Below the pieces are notes generated by a model that saw only the letters and a program-made list of their open reading frames with translations, had not been told where the DNA came from and did not search any database. Both the position numbers and the translations under genes were made by a program. DNA of 64,000 bases from Peribolospora baueri (Eukaryota; Basidiomycota; Peribolosporomycetes; Peribolosporales; Peribolosporaceae): NCBI GenBank assembly GCA_029717555.1, contig JAMDHS010000094.1, positions 1 to 64,000 on the forward strand, given 5' to 3'. Positions within the stretch are counted from its first letter, which is position 1. Every line of letters starts with the position of its first letter. Positions 34,001 through 46,987 of the stretch are shown here, piece after piece.

Positions 34001-34270
34001 CTGGCAAAAGAGATGTCCACTTATTGGATCTCCCATGTCGCCTCTGGATCTCCGAACACATACAAGATTGCCTCGTCACCGACCTGGCCACGCTACGGGG
34101 ACGCCGGAGAGAACCTGGTGCTGACGAATAAGGCCAGCGGGGAGAAGAGCCAAGCAGAAAAGGACAATTTCAGGGAGGAGGGCATAAGCTTCATCCTCGA
34201 CCTGCGCGCGGGAGCTTGGAAGGGAGGAGAGTCGGCCGGAAAGCGCAGCGAGAAGCACCTCGAGCTGTAG
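31013..34270 (+). CDS. Secreted type-B carboxylesterase / cholinesterase-like lipase
   Basis: Hydrolyses carboxyl esters, probably lipids or aromatic esters, outside the cell. Exons 31013..31516, 31617..31652, 31760..31849, 32143..32361, 32466..32496, 32612..32623, 32749..33138, 33332..33650, 33763..33834 and 33931..34270 join to 670 residues. A signal peptide (MLLPRTWLPVLTLASTVLSA) is followed by a Ser/Asn-rich stretch with N-glycosylation sites. Family blocks: EFFLGMPYAQQPAGQRR, GENCLTVNVVRPAG, YGGGFNYGG (oxyanion hole), ASLNYRVHALGFP, NLGLYDQRLALHWIKENIHA, nucleophile DGESAGGAS, acidic residue in TANSDEGASFG and His in NGAFHFSEMAYVF. The triad is therefore complete. Exon 6 is only 12 nt and supplies NKIT just before the nucleophile. 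The length is above the usual 540-580 because of the N-terminal extension. Confidence 0.9.
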
Positions 34271-35326
34271 GACGATCGATGTTGAGCGCCTCATTCCTTG
34301 AGACCGCCGGGTTAGGTGGACGTTCACTTAGGAGACGTTCATCTTTTCCGGAGGTCGAGGTTTTGGTGCTCCGTCATACCAATCTCTCCTGTAAGGGCGT
34401 GCCCGACCGCCGTCAATGTTTCCTGTTCGGCTTTGCACGAACAAAGAGACAAATCATCCCCCTTCGAGCTCGTTGATATGCTCTGTGATGGGCCGTCGAG
34501 TGCTGCATGCATCTGTCAGCATCCAAGGCTCGCCAGTCAATTGCGGATGATGGGGCGGCCGCCCAACCGCTTTTCTTGGAAGACCTTGAGATAGCTGAGG
34601 GATAGCACGCACCTCCTTCGTGACTGGACGGCCGTGTTAAGTGATCAATACTGCCGCTGTGCTCATAATCTGGATGGGCGATATGAATGGAAAAAGCAAG
34701 GCGAGGACAGATAAACCACTTGTGGTCAAAGTCCCAGCGAAGATTGGCGTTGGTTCTTCCGTCTTTCCGTAGGAGATGTCACAGAGTTGGGTTGAAGAAG
34801 AAAGTGGGCATCGTGCCCCAGTCAGCTGAATGGATTCTGAGGAGGATATGCTTGTAAGAGTGTGAGATTGGGGGCATAAGTTGACAGGAGCCATCTGCGT
34901 CGCTTCTACACGTACACGTCCGTAATGGCCACCACTCACATCCCTTCTCTCACGTCTCCGGCCGGTAAAAAGAAACGCGCACGGGCCACCGGGCCTGCGC
35001 GACGAGCTGCGGCATGGGGGAAGATCGGAGCTACGTCAGCGGGTGAAAATAGCCTGGTCGGCCACGAGCACTCGACGTTCTACCCTCCATCTTCCTCCCG
35101 TCCATCCACCCACGCTCGCCGCCTCGCCCCAGGCTCTCACCGTCGTGTCGTGTTCCCATCGTCGGCGTCTGCGCTGAGACATATTCACTCACTTGTAGCG
35201 GTCAAGGGAACCGGATCTAAGTATGGTGAGTCGAGCAGAATGATCGGCCCCGAGGCGACGAGGCAATGAGGCGATGACCAACAACTGCTGAAGATATCGT
35301 ACGTCCGCCAACACTCACCGCGCGTC
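34271..35326. other. Intergenic, promoter of the Pom33-like gene
   Basis: About 1.05 kb. A 115-codon frame at 34925..35269 ends near a GTGAGT donor and might be an upstream exon of the next gene, but its sequence shows no family feature, so I do not include it. Confidence 0.45.
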
Positions 35327-37004
35327 ATGCTTTCCCGGATTTTTCGCTTGCCACCTTCTGCATGTGCTCTGTTTTGTGTGCTTCTTTTTGCGTGGGCCCT
35401 CTTTGCGCTCTCCGGATTTCGTCCCTCACAGGCGCGCACACCTTCATATCCGCATATTATTTGGGCCCTCGGCCATGTCGTCCTCCTCATTTGCGGTACG
35501 CGCTACCTTATTGGCGCCGCCATGCTCAAATCTAAGGAGCTGCCTAGATGGTACACTGCTGCTTACCTGGGCAACATAATCAGCTATTTGGTGGTCGTGT
35601 ACAAAAGCTTCGGGGTGAGTGTCGAGGTAGCATATGGCTCGCCTAGGATCGGGGAGCTAAAGGGAGCCGTGGGGCAAAGCAGCTGGAATGAGGGCTGTCT
35701 TGTCTCCTGCATGGGGGGGATGATGAGCGATGGACACGAGAGAGACCACAGGAAGAGGATCGATGTGCCAATGTATCTGACTCCCTCATCATCCTGCCAT
35801 GGCGCGTCTTCTCACATCTCAGCTTCCCCAGCTCAACAAGGCTTTCCTGCAGCGCGCAGCGATGGACGAGAACGTCCAATATCTTCTTCTCGCCCTCTAT
35901 TGGTGGTTCACGAAGCCCATTGCCAGTGCGTTCTTTGCTTTTCTTGTCATTCCGGAGTGTCTGGCGCTCTTGTGGTACCATGTCGGACTAAGTCATCCTT
36001 ACACCGTCTCTCCCTTTGCGCTTCGTGTTGTCTTAGTCACCCTTATCCCTTACTTGACCTTCTCTCTCTTCCATGCCATCACCTTTGTTCGCACTACCGT
36101 CCTGCCAATTGTCTTCCCCCCTTCTCCTAGCCGTCCCCAGGCCTCCGGAAGTGGCGCCTCTGATGGCAGCTCTCAAGCGGCGCAGCAGCAACCTCAGGAT
36201 GCCAGCACCAAAATAAGCAAGGCAATTCAGAGCTGTGAGTGTGCTGTTTGCGGCATTAGACCCGTGCATATGGCTCTGAAGAAGTTGGATTGACGAGGGA
36301 TTTGCCGCTTTTTCTATCCGCGCTCGAATGTTCGCAGGGGTCAAGAAAAACTACGACCCAGCGATGCGCTTCGTTTCATATGCGGAGGTGGCCATTATGG
36401 CCAGGGTGTTGATTGGCGCGCTGCTGTGAGTTCGGTTCGCCGCTACTTTAAAAGCCCGCTCTCATCTTCAATACGTCTAATCTGGACTTTTCACGCATTT
36501 GTCGACCGCTCCAGGTTCCGGAACTCCATCCTTGCGCCTCTGTTCTACGCGCACTTCCTGTAAGTCCCAACTCCTTTCGTCAAGGTTTCCTGAAACTACT
36601 ATCTCACTTTCGTTTCTCTTTCTCACCGGTTACAGCCGCCTCCGGTTTTACATGTCAACTTTCACCCGCAATGCGTTCACGCACGTCGGACAGACGCTCG
36701 ACGGCTACTCGCAGCACCCAAGCTGCCCGGAGCCCGTGCGCAAGGCGTACCACACTGTGCGGGGACTGGTGAGTGTGGCTACCGGACGTTTCGAGGCGCT
36801 CTTCCTTGTCTGCGCCTTTTTTGTCCGCTGGCGTCTTTAAGTTAGGGAGCGTTGTTGCTGACGCCGCATGCGACTATCTACATATCCCAACGTACTCCGA
36901 TCTGACTGGATGGAACGTACATGCAGCTCTCTCGCTATGTCGACAGCGTCCTCAACGTGCAAGCGGCCGGGCCGGCAGCTGCCCAACCTCAACCGGCGCA
37001 TTGA
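35327..37004 (+). CDS. POM33: Pom33 / Per33 / TMEM33-family membrane protein
   Basis: Multi-pass protein of ER and nuclear envelope that shapes membranes and helps nuclear pore distribution. Exons 35327..35614, 35823..35925, 36037..36234, 36338..36425, 36515..36559, 36636..36768 and 36927..37004 are all phase-consistent (310 residues). Family blocks: PHIIWALGHVVLLICGTRYL, WYTAAYLGNIISYLVVVYKS, YWWFTKPIAITLIPYL formed by removing a T-rich intron, FSLFHAITFVRTT, NYDPAMRFVSYAEV, then NSILAPLFYAHFLRLRFYMS and FTRNAF. The intron 35926..36036 reads through as open frame, so only family comparison reveals it. The 5' end is uncertain: the T-rich run before CAG at 35432 looks like a 3' splice site, so the first 35 residues of this model may be intron and the true first exon lies upstream. 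Confidence 0.8.
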
Positions 37005-37640
37005 ACCCGAGAAGCTCTTTGTGATGTTTTTCTGAGCGTCCAAGCGTGTCGGTTGTCGTGCATTCGTACATGTCTTCCTCGCCCGCCTTCTGTCCCGACC
37101 TCTCGTGCAGGGCAGACCCGAACGTTCTCTCTGTCGTTCTCCTTCCCTATCCGTTCCCACTCCTCACGCAGTTCCTTCCTCGCGGGCTCCAGCATCGTCC
37201 GTCATGTATCCAGCGTTTGTTCTTGCTTCTACGTGAAGGACGCCGATGTTCGAGTTGGATCGGGGAACGCCGCGTGGTCTCTAGCAAACTGCAAACACGG
37301 TCTGGCCATTTCAGGAGTACACGTGACATACACGTGCGTCTATTCGTCTCATCTGCGGAAACCCCGCTAGCGGTTGGCCCGCAGCTCGGACCGGCGCGGG
37401 GCAGAGCAAGGCCGTGAACATGTGAAAGCGCGATCATCGCGACATAAACGCTCGTCGTGCGCCCTTTTCAGCTTGACCGTCTCCGCTCCTCCTTCACCTT
37501 GACCTCCATCTCCATTTCGTCCAAGCCGCACTCTCCGCGTAGACGGTTTCCACTCATTTCGACTCACGCCTCCATTCCACCTTCTCCTTGGCCCTGTACC
37601 TCTCTTCTCCCCTGACTGTCGCTGCAGCAAATCGAGCAAC
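37005..37640. other. Intergenic, promoter of the acyl-CoA dehydrogenase
   Basis: About 635 bp between tandem plus-strand genes. CT-rich in the last 200 bp before the ATG at 37641, as at other starts here. No further gene seen. Confidence 0.45.
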
Positions 37641-40370
37641 ATGGCTTCCCTAAGGCAGATCAAGAAAGACGAGGTCGAGAAGGTGGGTTGCTAGTGATGA
37701 GAGCGCGTTGCCCGCTTGCCGCTGATGCCTGCTCGCGGTTGTCTAGGCGGGACCTTGTCTCGCTCGTCACTTGCCGAGACGGGGCGGCGGATAGCCATAG
37801 GCTGACCTGCCCTGTTGCCGATCATATCTCTACCATTTGTTCACGCTCGTACAGCACAACAAGCCCGGCGACCTCTGGATCGTAATTGGTGCGTCCCACT
37901 CTTGCTTTCTTTGCGTCCTTTCTCCACTCGGATTCGTTCTGCGCTCACATGCTCTTATGTTCCACCACCACCACATCCACTCTCCTTTTGAATCCCAAAG
38001 ACTCGCTGGTCTACAATGTCTCCAAGTTCGCCGCCCTCCATCCTGGTGGAGAGGCTGTCCTGTACGACGAGGAAGTCGCCGGACAAGATGCTACCGAGAT
38101 GTTCTTTGGCTTGCATCGCCATGAGGTGCTCCTCAAGCCCCAGTACAAGAGGCTCATCGTAAGTCTATCTTTCTTCTCTATTCCTTGAGATATACCTGCG
38201 ATTCGTAGAAAAGCCGGCTTGGCTGACACGTGGATTTTCTCTCGGGGCCTCTCAGATTGGCCAAATCGAGGGTCAGAAGCAAATCGTCAAGGTATGTCCG
38301 CGACACATTTTGTTCTGCTGTCTGTTCATCGTAGTCGACGCCCACGCTTCCCTTTCCTCATCTCATCTCTTTCCTCCCACCTCTCCCACTCGCATCTAGG
38401 CCCCCGAGCCCGGCGCGATTTCCAAAGTCCCCTACGCCGAACCCAACTGGCTTACTCCCCAGTACTTCACCCCTTACTTCAGCGAGTCTCACCGGCGCCT
38501 CCAGCACGAAATGCGCAAGTTCGTCGACGAGCATCTCTACCCGGAGGCTCAGGCGAGGGAGGCAGATGGCAAGAGGCCTGACCCAAAGATCGTGCAGATG
38601 ATGGGGTGCGTTCGTTACTCTTTGCTTCTTGATGCACGATCGGAGACGACACATCGACTCATTCTTCTCATCCCTTTCGTTTTTGATGGCCGGCTTGCGC
38701 TTTCGGCAGTGACAACAACCTCAATGCGATGCGTCTCGGCCCCGGAAATCACCTCAAGGGCCGCAAGCTTTTCGCGGATATTAAGCCGGAAGAGTTTGAC
38801 TATTTCCACGAGCTCGTCATCACCCAAGAGCTGGTGCGCATGGGTGCCCGAGGCTTCGGCGACGGCCTCCAGGGAGGAATGGTTATCGGCTTGCCGCCCG
38901 TGCTGAACTTCGGAAGCGAAGACGTCAAGAAAGAGGTCGTCGACGATGTTCTTGCTGGCAGGAAGTATATCTGCTTGGCTATCAGCGAGGCGTTCGCGGT
39001 GAGTTTTGAGTCTTCACTTGTATTCTCTAGCTTTTCACGCGCCGACTTGTGAGCATGGGGGAGCATTTCTGAGCGACTTTCTCGTGTTCGCTCGCTCGCA
39101 GGGCTCCGACGTTATGGGAATGCGGACGTTTGCAAGGAAATCCGAGGACGGGTCGCACTACATCGTCAACGGCACCAAGAAATGGTGAATGCCCGCTTCG
39201 CTGCTTGCAGCGGTCCATCCGTAATCTCGTCGCATATCATCGCTGACGCCAGTGGGCACCCTTTCATGTGTTGTCCAGGATCACGAACGGTGTGTTTGCC
39301 GACTACTTCACCACCGGTGTCAAGACGGACGAGGGCTTTGCCGTCCTCCTTATTCCTCGCAGCGAAGGCGTTGAGACGAAGCAGATTCATACCAGCTACT
39401 CTACCACCGCTGGTACGGCCGTGAGTGTTGCTTTCGCCTCGTTTTACTTCGACGCTTTTGCTCACAATAGTGGCTGACCTTTTGCGTGGGGTTTTCGGAC
39501 CACGCTATCGTAGTACGTCACCTTCGACAACGTAAAGGTCCCCTCCCGTTACCTCCTTGGTGAAGACGGCCTTGGTATCCAGGTAATCCTCAGCAACTTC
39601 AACCACGAGCGTTGGGTCATGTGCTGCTCGTGAGTCTTCTTTTCGCGCGCTCGCTTGATCGAGGTCTCCCTCGTTTTCCTCTTCACGGCGTTACTGACGA
39701 CGACGTTCAAACTGTCCTTGCGTTTTTTCTACGCGCAGGACCATCCGCGCCGCTCGGGCCGCAACGGAGGAGTGCCTCAAATGGACTCACCAGCGAAAGG
39801 CATTCGGAAGGCCGCTCATCAATCAGCCCGTGATCCGTCAGAAGGTGAGCGGCGATGGTCTGCGGAGAGGAAGACGGCGAATACGATAAGTGGTGTGGAA
39901 ACGTTGAGGTAGCGGTGCCATTGACATGCTCGTATCGAATTGCCTTCCACGACGCAGCTGGCGTCCATGATCGCTCAGATCGAGTCCGCTCAGAACTGGC
40001 TGGAGAACGTCACCTATCAGGTTAGCGCGTGTGCATATCCCTATTTTCGCTTCGTGCCTCGCTCACCAACCCTGCCCCGGTCCCAACCATACAGATGACG
40101 AAGATGAACTACAAGACCCAGGCGGTCCACCTCGCTGGCCAAGTTGGTCTTCTCAAGTACTACTCCACGCGCGTCTCCAACCATGTGGCCGACAACGCCG
40201 TGCAGATCTTCGGCGGCCGCGGTATCACCAAGACGGGGATGGGCAAGTTCATCGAGGGCTACGCCCGCACGATCAAGTTCGACGCTCTCCTCGGCGGCAG
40301 TGAGGAGATCCTAGCTGACTTGGGCATTCGTCAGGGCATCCGCAAGTTCCCTGAGGATGCCAAGATTTAA
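37641..40370 (+). CDS. Acyl-CoA dehydrogenase with N-terminal cytochrome b5 domain
   Basis: Flavoprotein that would oxidise an acyl-CoA, with an attached haem domain. Twelve exons: 37641..37682, 37855..37888, 38001..38158, 38256..38291, 38400..38605, 38710..38998, 39102..39184, 39279..39420, 39514..39629, 39739..39844, 39958..40020 and 40095..40370 (516 residues). Residues of about 10-85 form the cytochrome b5 domain with the haem loop ALHPGGEAVLYDE and the second His in GLHRHEVLL. The dehydrogenase follows: YFSESHRRLQHEMRKFVDE, VITQELVRMGARGFGDGL, ISEAFAGSDVMGMRTFA, GSHYIVNGTKKWITNG, GLGIQVILSNFNHERWVMC, RKAFGRPLINQPVIRQKLA, and the C-terminal helices with IFGGRGITKTGMGKFIEG and LGGSEEILADLGIRQ, which place a Glu in the catalytic-base region. 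This domain pair is known in fungi. Substrate not predictable from sequence; location could be mitochondrial or peroxisomal. Confidence 0.93.
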
Positions 40371-40613
40371 GCGTTGTGTTGGAGAATTTTCATACACGTC
40401 CCACCGCTCGCTCGCGCCCTTACCGTATCTGTACCTTCACACGTCTTGCTGTCCGTTTTTTACCCATTATACTATCTTGACCTGAAAATGAGATGATTTT
40501 CTGATCAATTGACTGATTGCCCCCGGGGACCTTTGGCTCTATAAATGCTTACGGCTCCAGGTCACCTTTGCATTGTAGTCAAATGCGCATCGCCATCCCA
40601 CGTGATATACAAA

Positions 40614-40692
40614 TCCGAGATGGTATAGTGGCTAACACGGGTGCCTGTCAACGGGCTCGCACCAGTCCCGGGTTCGATTCCCGGTCTCGGAG
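40614..40692 (+). tRNA. tRNA-Asp (anticodon GTC) with a 7-nt intron
   Basis: Acceptor stem TCCGAGA (40614-40620) pairs with TCTCGGA (40685-40691), discriminator G at 40692. The T arm is CCGGGTTCGATTCCCGG. The anticodon stem GGTGC (40640-40644) pairs with GCACC (40659-40663); the 14-nt loop between them is the standard 7 nt plus 7 extra (about 40651-40657), directly after position 37 where nuclear tRNA introns lie. Anticodon GTC is at 40647-40649. The A and B boxes are internal. Confidence 0.95.
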
Positions 40693-40704
40693 TTTATTTT
40701 TCCT
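40693..40704 (+). terminator. Pol III T-tract terminator of tRNA-Asp
   Basis: A run TTTATTTTT follows the discriminator base immediately, the standard stop signal for RNA polymerase III. Confidence 0.8.
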
Positions 40705-41615
40705 CGCCTGCTTACAATCTTTTTTTGCCTTCTTGCTGACTGGCGAGACTGTTGTGGGGTTACAGGCGCGAGTGCTGAATGCGTCGGCCAGAGATGGTTT
40801 AGGTGGGGCTCAAAGACAGAAGGAGACAGTTGCCCTGTAAAATGTACTAACGCTCACTGTTCAATGACAGATAATGATAGGAATTGACGGCCGGATTGTT
40901 AGGCTTGGAGCTCGAACGACATCAAGGAAGAAGCCTTCGATCCCGAGGTCCGGGTCAGCGACAGCCCTGGATATAGGCACCCTTGTGATAGGAACGGCCG
41001 TCTGAACATGGCCGTGAGCAGATGACGGTGAGGAGCGCGCACTGGTCGAACTGTGTACAGAGGATGTTGGGACGTCTGCGTCGATTTCACCCGCGCTGTC
41101 TATGTTGAGCCCTATGTTGTGGTGTGAGCTGGCGGGCTAGAGGGTGCTCTGCAGGTCTCCGACGCGCACTGGTTTGAACCCCTCCCACCTGTCTCCTGCG
41201 TCGGTGCTTGCCTTCGTGCCAGGGATCCGAGCCGTTCAGTGCGCAGTGCGCAACCCGAGGGGTCAAGGTTGCGACGGCCGGACTCAAAGGGCGAAGCGAG
41301 GACGTGACTGTCTGTCTTCGTGACTGTCTCCGTGACAACAACCATCGTAGGCATTGGCGAGCATATCGTCGTCACTAGTGGCCGAGTCGATGGCGCATTC
41401 ACTTCCGGATGGGAATAAATCAAGGGCATCGAATGGATGACCGATACCGAGAGCAATGGATTGCCCACATGGTGTACGAAGGGAGAAAGGATCGACATGG
41501 GCGTAGACCGCGACCGACAAGGGCACCTAATAGTACAGCAGCAGTAGAAAAGACACAGTAGATGGAGAACAGAAGAGGAAGCCAGCGAGCGTCCGTGCTA
41601 GGTCGTGCCTGCCAT
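40705..41615. other. Intergenic, tRNA-Asp to histone H4
   Basis: About 0.9 kb. Frames of 80-130 codons exist on the minus strand but lack family features. It includes the H4 3' flank; no animal-type histone hairpin is evident, as expected for polyadenylated fungal histone mRNA. Confidence 0.5.
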
Positions 41616-43335
<1,720 letters not shown>

Positions 43336-43545
43336 TAGACGACTCGGCTCTGTCTTTGGACCTTATATTAGGTCTCCCATGCGGCGAGCCTATCTGTACT
43401 CGCTTTATGCAAGCCGGATTTCTTCCTTGCGTGCACGACTGGATTAGACCCGAAAGGACTGGATAATATACAAAGATAATTTAAGTACAGCACATTCAGC
43501 GGCAGCTTGCAGTCCTCTTGATCGCATCCTGACCTTATCGCACGC

Positions 43546-44019
43546 TTAGGCGGTCGCAGCCACAAGAGTAGGCTGGGCGTCGATGTACTCCACCGGTTCA
43601 CCTTCCTCGTCTTCGTCATCATCTTCGAAGTCGAGCTTCCAAAGAGTGACCGGGTAGCAGGAAAAGCACATATTGGAGATTGGCGGAACGAAGGAGACGA
43701 ATAGCAGTGAACGCGTGTCCTACGGTAGCATGGGTTGCATGTAGACCATCCCACAAATCCATACTGTTCGGCTCGGCGCTCTCCCCACGCCGTGCACCGT
43801 CTGTCTCCGTCCATGACGAACAGAAATAAAACTTACTGGATCGAAAACGACGCGAATTATCAACGAACAGCTTGGACATCGCGCAATGTCCTCGCCATCC
43901 TTGAGCTCCGCGCGAGAGATTTCGAAACGGTCGCCGCAGGGACATGGGTAGTGATAGACGTCCTTGGCCTCGTCGTAGGCCATGTCCTCGATTTCGATTT
44001 CGTCGTAGTAGTTGACCAT
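43546..44019 (-). CDS. DPH3: Diphthamide biosynthesis protein 3 (Kti11), CSL zinc finger
   Basis: Small redox-active zinc/iron protein that donates electrons to Dph1-Dph2 for diphthamide formation on eEF2 and supports Elongator-dependent tRNA wobble modification. Exons 43837..44019 and 43546..43635 give 90 residues. The start [20 protein letters not shown] leads to the four metal Cys in YPCPCGDRF and [12 protein letters not shown]. The C-terminal tail is acidic ([20 protein letters not shown]). Length and motif spacing are normal for the family. It is divergent from VPS37 with 331 bp between start codons. Confidence 0.96.
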
Positions 44020-44350
44020 TTTGCGAAGGAACAGATCACATGTGCGCTTGCTCGACGGACAATGGAAAAGGACGACCGGCGACCAGTCCCGGCAAGGTGG
44101 CGAAAAAGCAAAGGCGAAATTTTGATGCGCGATCGTCGTGATTATATCAGTGAGCGCTCACGTGCCGTCCGACCCGCAGTCGCCGCGCCACCTCCGCATC
44201 CCCTTGAGCGCATTGCCCGCCTTATCTTGTCGCTTTCCGTCCATGTCGCATTCATCGCCACCGCCGCCGTCCTCTTCGGTCTCTTTGGTCTCACCTTCGG
44301 CATCTCTTCCTCCCACGCAACTGAGTCATGACTTCCCTTCCATAGCCACG
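44020..44350. promoter_or_regulatory. Divergent promoter DPH3 / VPS37
   Basis: 331 bp between two opposite start codons; it must hold both promoters. No specific site recognised. Confidence 0.5.
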
Positions 44351-45392
44351 ATGAGGTGAGCCGCACGGGAGAGCCTCGGAGGCACCGCAATGCAGGGAGA
44401 TGTCCCTTGAGACGTGTAACCCTTGACATTCTCTCCGCCCCTTCCTTTTCCGCCTCTCAAAATGTAGTCGTCAGGATTTAGAGGACCTCCTGGCGGACGA
44501 AGACTATTTTGAAGCTGTTGTAGATTCTCTTCCAGAGGTTCGTAGTGCCTATGCGGAACACGAAAGCTTGCTGAGGTCGATCGAGGAGTCAGCGCGTGAG
44601 TCTTGATTTCCTTGGCTTCCTTTTCCTGGTCTCGTCTTGTATTGGTCTTCTCTTTGTGGCTGTCGTTGGCCTATTCGAGGGCTTGATTCGTTGACGAAGC
44701 GTGTTTTCGTTCGCATATGTCTTGCTGCCCGGTTGTCCGCCCATCTTGGGTTATCCTCATGCGTCTCTGCGATTCCTTCGCGCACACTGTGTCCGGACTA
44801 TAGGCCGCAACGTCGCCCTTCAACCATCTCTAGAAAACCTGAGAGCAGAAACGCAGCGGGTTTACTCTCGGGCAAGGGGCCTCGGAGACGGATGGCCCGC
44901 GCTGGAAGGGCAGCAGAAAGAGGTGTATAAGGTAAGTGTGGGTTTGGACGTGATGATTTGGTAACGAGAAGGGAAGTCGTGGGCAGTTGGGAAACTATAA
45001 AATTTTCCATGCTTAGGATAGCCGTAGACGTGTGCTCAGCGCGAGGACGGCGGGATGACAGGGACCAGGGGATTTCTCCGCAAGAAGCTCACCCACGATG
45101 CATCTTCCCTTTCCGCCTCGCCTTTGTCCATTCTCATCTACAGCGATTCTCCCAGCCCGCGCTGCACTCGCTCTTATCGCAGTCCTGCTCCCAATCGGAC
45201 AACCTGTCCGAATCCCTCGCCGCATCATTCGTTGAAGGGACGCCGGCCGGGGCGAACAATACTAACAGGGACGTGGACGAGGAGATCGCGACGTTCGTGC
45301 GGCAGTACAGGGAGGTGCGCAAGGTATTCCACAAGCGCATGCTTTGGAACGAACGTTGGAATCAAGGCAGAATCGCTTGGCGGAATGATTGA
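44351..45392 (+). CDS. VPS37: VPS37-like ESCRT-I subunit (Mod(r) domain)
   Basis: Component of ESCRT-I, which sorts ubiquitinated membrane proteins into multivesicular bodies. Exons 44351..44355, 44468..44595, 44804..44931 and 45144..45392 give 169 residues; the first exon is only ATGAG. Predicted helices follow: LEDLLADEDYFEAVVDSLPE, EHESLLRSIEES, LENLRAETQRVY and the Mod(r) signature FVRQYREVRKVFHKRMLWNE followed by RWNQGRIAW. The signature near the C-terminus is the main evidence. The 5-nt first exon is weakly supported; another start cannot be excluded. Confidence 0.82.
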
Positions 45393-46419
45393 TTGGGGTT
45401 GCGCGGGCAGTGTCGTCCCGCTCAGAAAGAAGACTCTGGTGTTTAAATGTCCAATAGGCGCCAGGCGTCCAGGGTCATGATGCAGAGGGTGTGGTGTCGC
45501 GGACGTGACTGAAGAAAGTGACACCGCAACTAGTCCTCACTGTTTTGTAGTAAGTGGAGGTTCATAGAAAGGGCACCTGAGCAGAAGAATAATCTACAAT
45601 GCATGAAATGGACAGAGCCGACAGGATCGGGCGATAGGCCGGAGAAACGAGCCGTTTGAGCGTAATGCATACGAGGCTGTATCGAAGAGAGCAATGGAGG
45701 GGATGAGGATAGGTGGCATATGGACAAGCTTGGTGTACGCCAGACGAGATCGATCAGGCGGCAGTTTGACGCAGGACGGTCGAAAGGCGAAGACGATAGT
45801 GGCGATCACATCATTCACGAAATGTTTCGAGGCAGACACGGATAAAGGGCGGGAAAGACGGGTCGGGGTAGAGGAAAGGGAGTAGGTTGCGGTGCGGAAA
45901 ATAAAAGCCAATGTCGTCCACCTGACATGCAACGGCTTGGCCCATCGCTCGGGGTAGACCAACATGCTTTACAGCGGTGACTGAAATCAGCTGGTTCGCA
46001 ACCTTCGCGCCAAGCAAATTCGTCGCCCGTGCTCATGCGGAAAGGGTGAATTGGTCCATATGAGTCCAGGTATGTCTTGCGTCCTAGATCGCGGCAACCA
46101 GGACCCGGTCCCACCGGTGGTGCCCTTATGGCCGCCTCCCGTCCCCCATGAGACAAAGATACCGGTGATCAGCTGCCCCGGGCTCCGGGCCCCTCCGTTT
46201 CGCCATTTCCGCCACTGCTGACCCTCGTATGTCTGCCACTTGTTGGCCGTGTCTCAGGTCGAGTAACCAGAAAGACATGATCTCCGGAAGCACCACCATC
46301 CGACTCGAGCATGCCCACTCTTCCCATTCTCCGACCCCGTCCGACTTCGCTCCGCGCCGTCTGGTCTTGTCCAATCTATCGACCCATCCTTCATACCGGC
46401 CCGCTCGCCCAGCTCTCGC
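45393..46419. other. Intergenic, convergent VPS37 and TOM6
   Basis: About 1.0 kb. Frames of up to 123 codons show no recognisable family or splice pattern. No RNA gene or repeat seen. Confidence 0.5.
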
Positions 46420-46644
46420 TCAGAACTGAGGAACGAGAAGATCCCCGAACGATCGCACGAAAGCGATCCCGCCGAGGAATACGGAAACACCCCAGAGAAG
46501 AGAGAGGTTCCCGGCGCGCTTCTCCGGGTTAGTGACCTCCTCCTGGATGAACCTTTGGATCGGGTTCGAGGGCTTGGACCGGGACTCTCCAACTGCGTAG
46601 GGGTTGGAGAGGTAGGCGGGCGTGGCTCCGGAGCGGCGTGCCAT
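46420..46644 (-). CDS. TOM6: Probable Tom6, small subunit of the outer-membrane import pore
   Basis: Single exon, 74 residues. The C-terminal part NLSLLWGVSVFLGGIAFVRS then FGDLLVPQF closely resembles yeast Tom6 (GAFFVAGVAFIQS... MLAPQL): one tail-anchor membrane helix followed by a short conserved end. The N-terminal half is hydrophilic with Asn, Pro, Arg and Ser, as expected for the cytosolic part. Tom6 stabilises the Tom40 pore. The match was made by eye on a very short protein, so the name is likely but not certain. It is divergent from DGK1. Confidence 0.7.
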   Translation of the reverse strand: MARRSGATPAYLSNPYAVGESRSKPSNPIQRFIQEEVTNPEKRAGNLSLLWGVSVFLGGIAFVRSFGDLLVPQF

Positions 46645-46987
46645 GTTGAGCGGGGTACGTGTAATGTGGGTGGCTGATCGAGAGCCGAAAGTTGGTTGTC
46701 GGTGAAGATCGTGATCGTCGTCGCGAAGAAAAGGAGGAGCTGGCCCATTGCATCGTCGTCACGTGCTGCCCTCGTGTTTCGACCCTAACCCTAAGCGTGA
46801 CGAGCACCGCTCTTGTCGTCATTCTCTTTCCCAGTCGACGACGACCTTCTCAACTGAGCATATTTCTTGCTTTCACCTTGTTCACCGCATCGACCTTATT
46901 TCTCTCTGCAGCACCTCCTCCGCGCCTTTAACGAACATTATCACGACAGACACGAACACCAAAATCTACTTCTCCCCGACACGTGCG
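46645..46987. promoter_or_regulatory. Divergent region TOM6 / DGK1
   Basis: 343 bp between two opposite start codons. A frame continues upstream of the chosen DGK1 ATG, so the DGK1 protein could start earlier and overlap this region. Confidence 0.45.

Noticed and set aside
34925-35269. 115-codon frame as an upstream exon of the Pom33-like gene
   Set aside because: Ends near a donor site, but the sequence lacks family similarity and the splice could not be supported.
45594-45965. 123-codon minus-strand frame between VPS37 and TOM6
   Set aside because: No recognisable motif, and many overlapping frames of similar length exist nearby.
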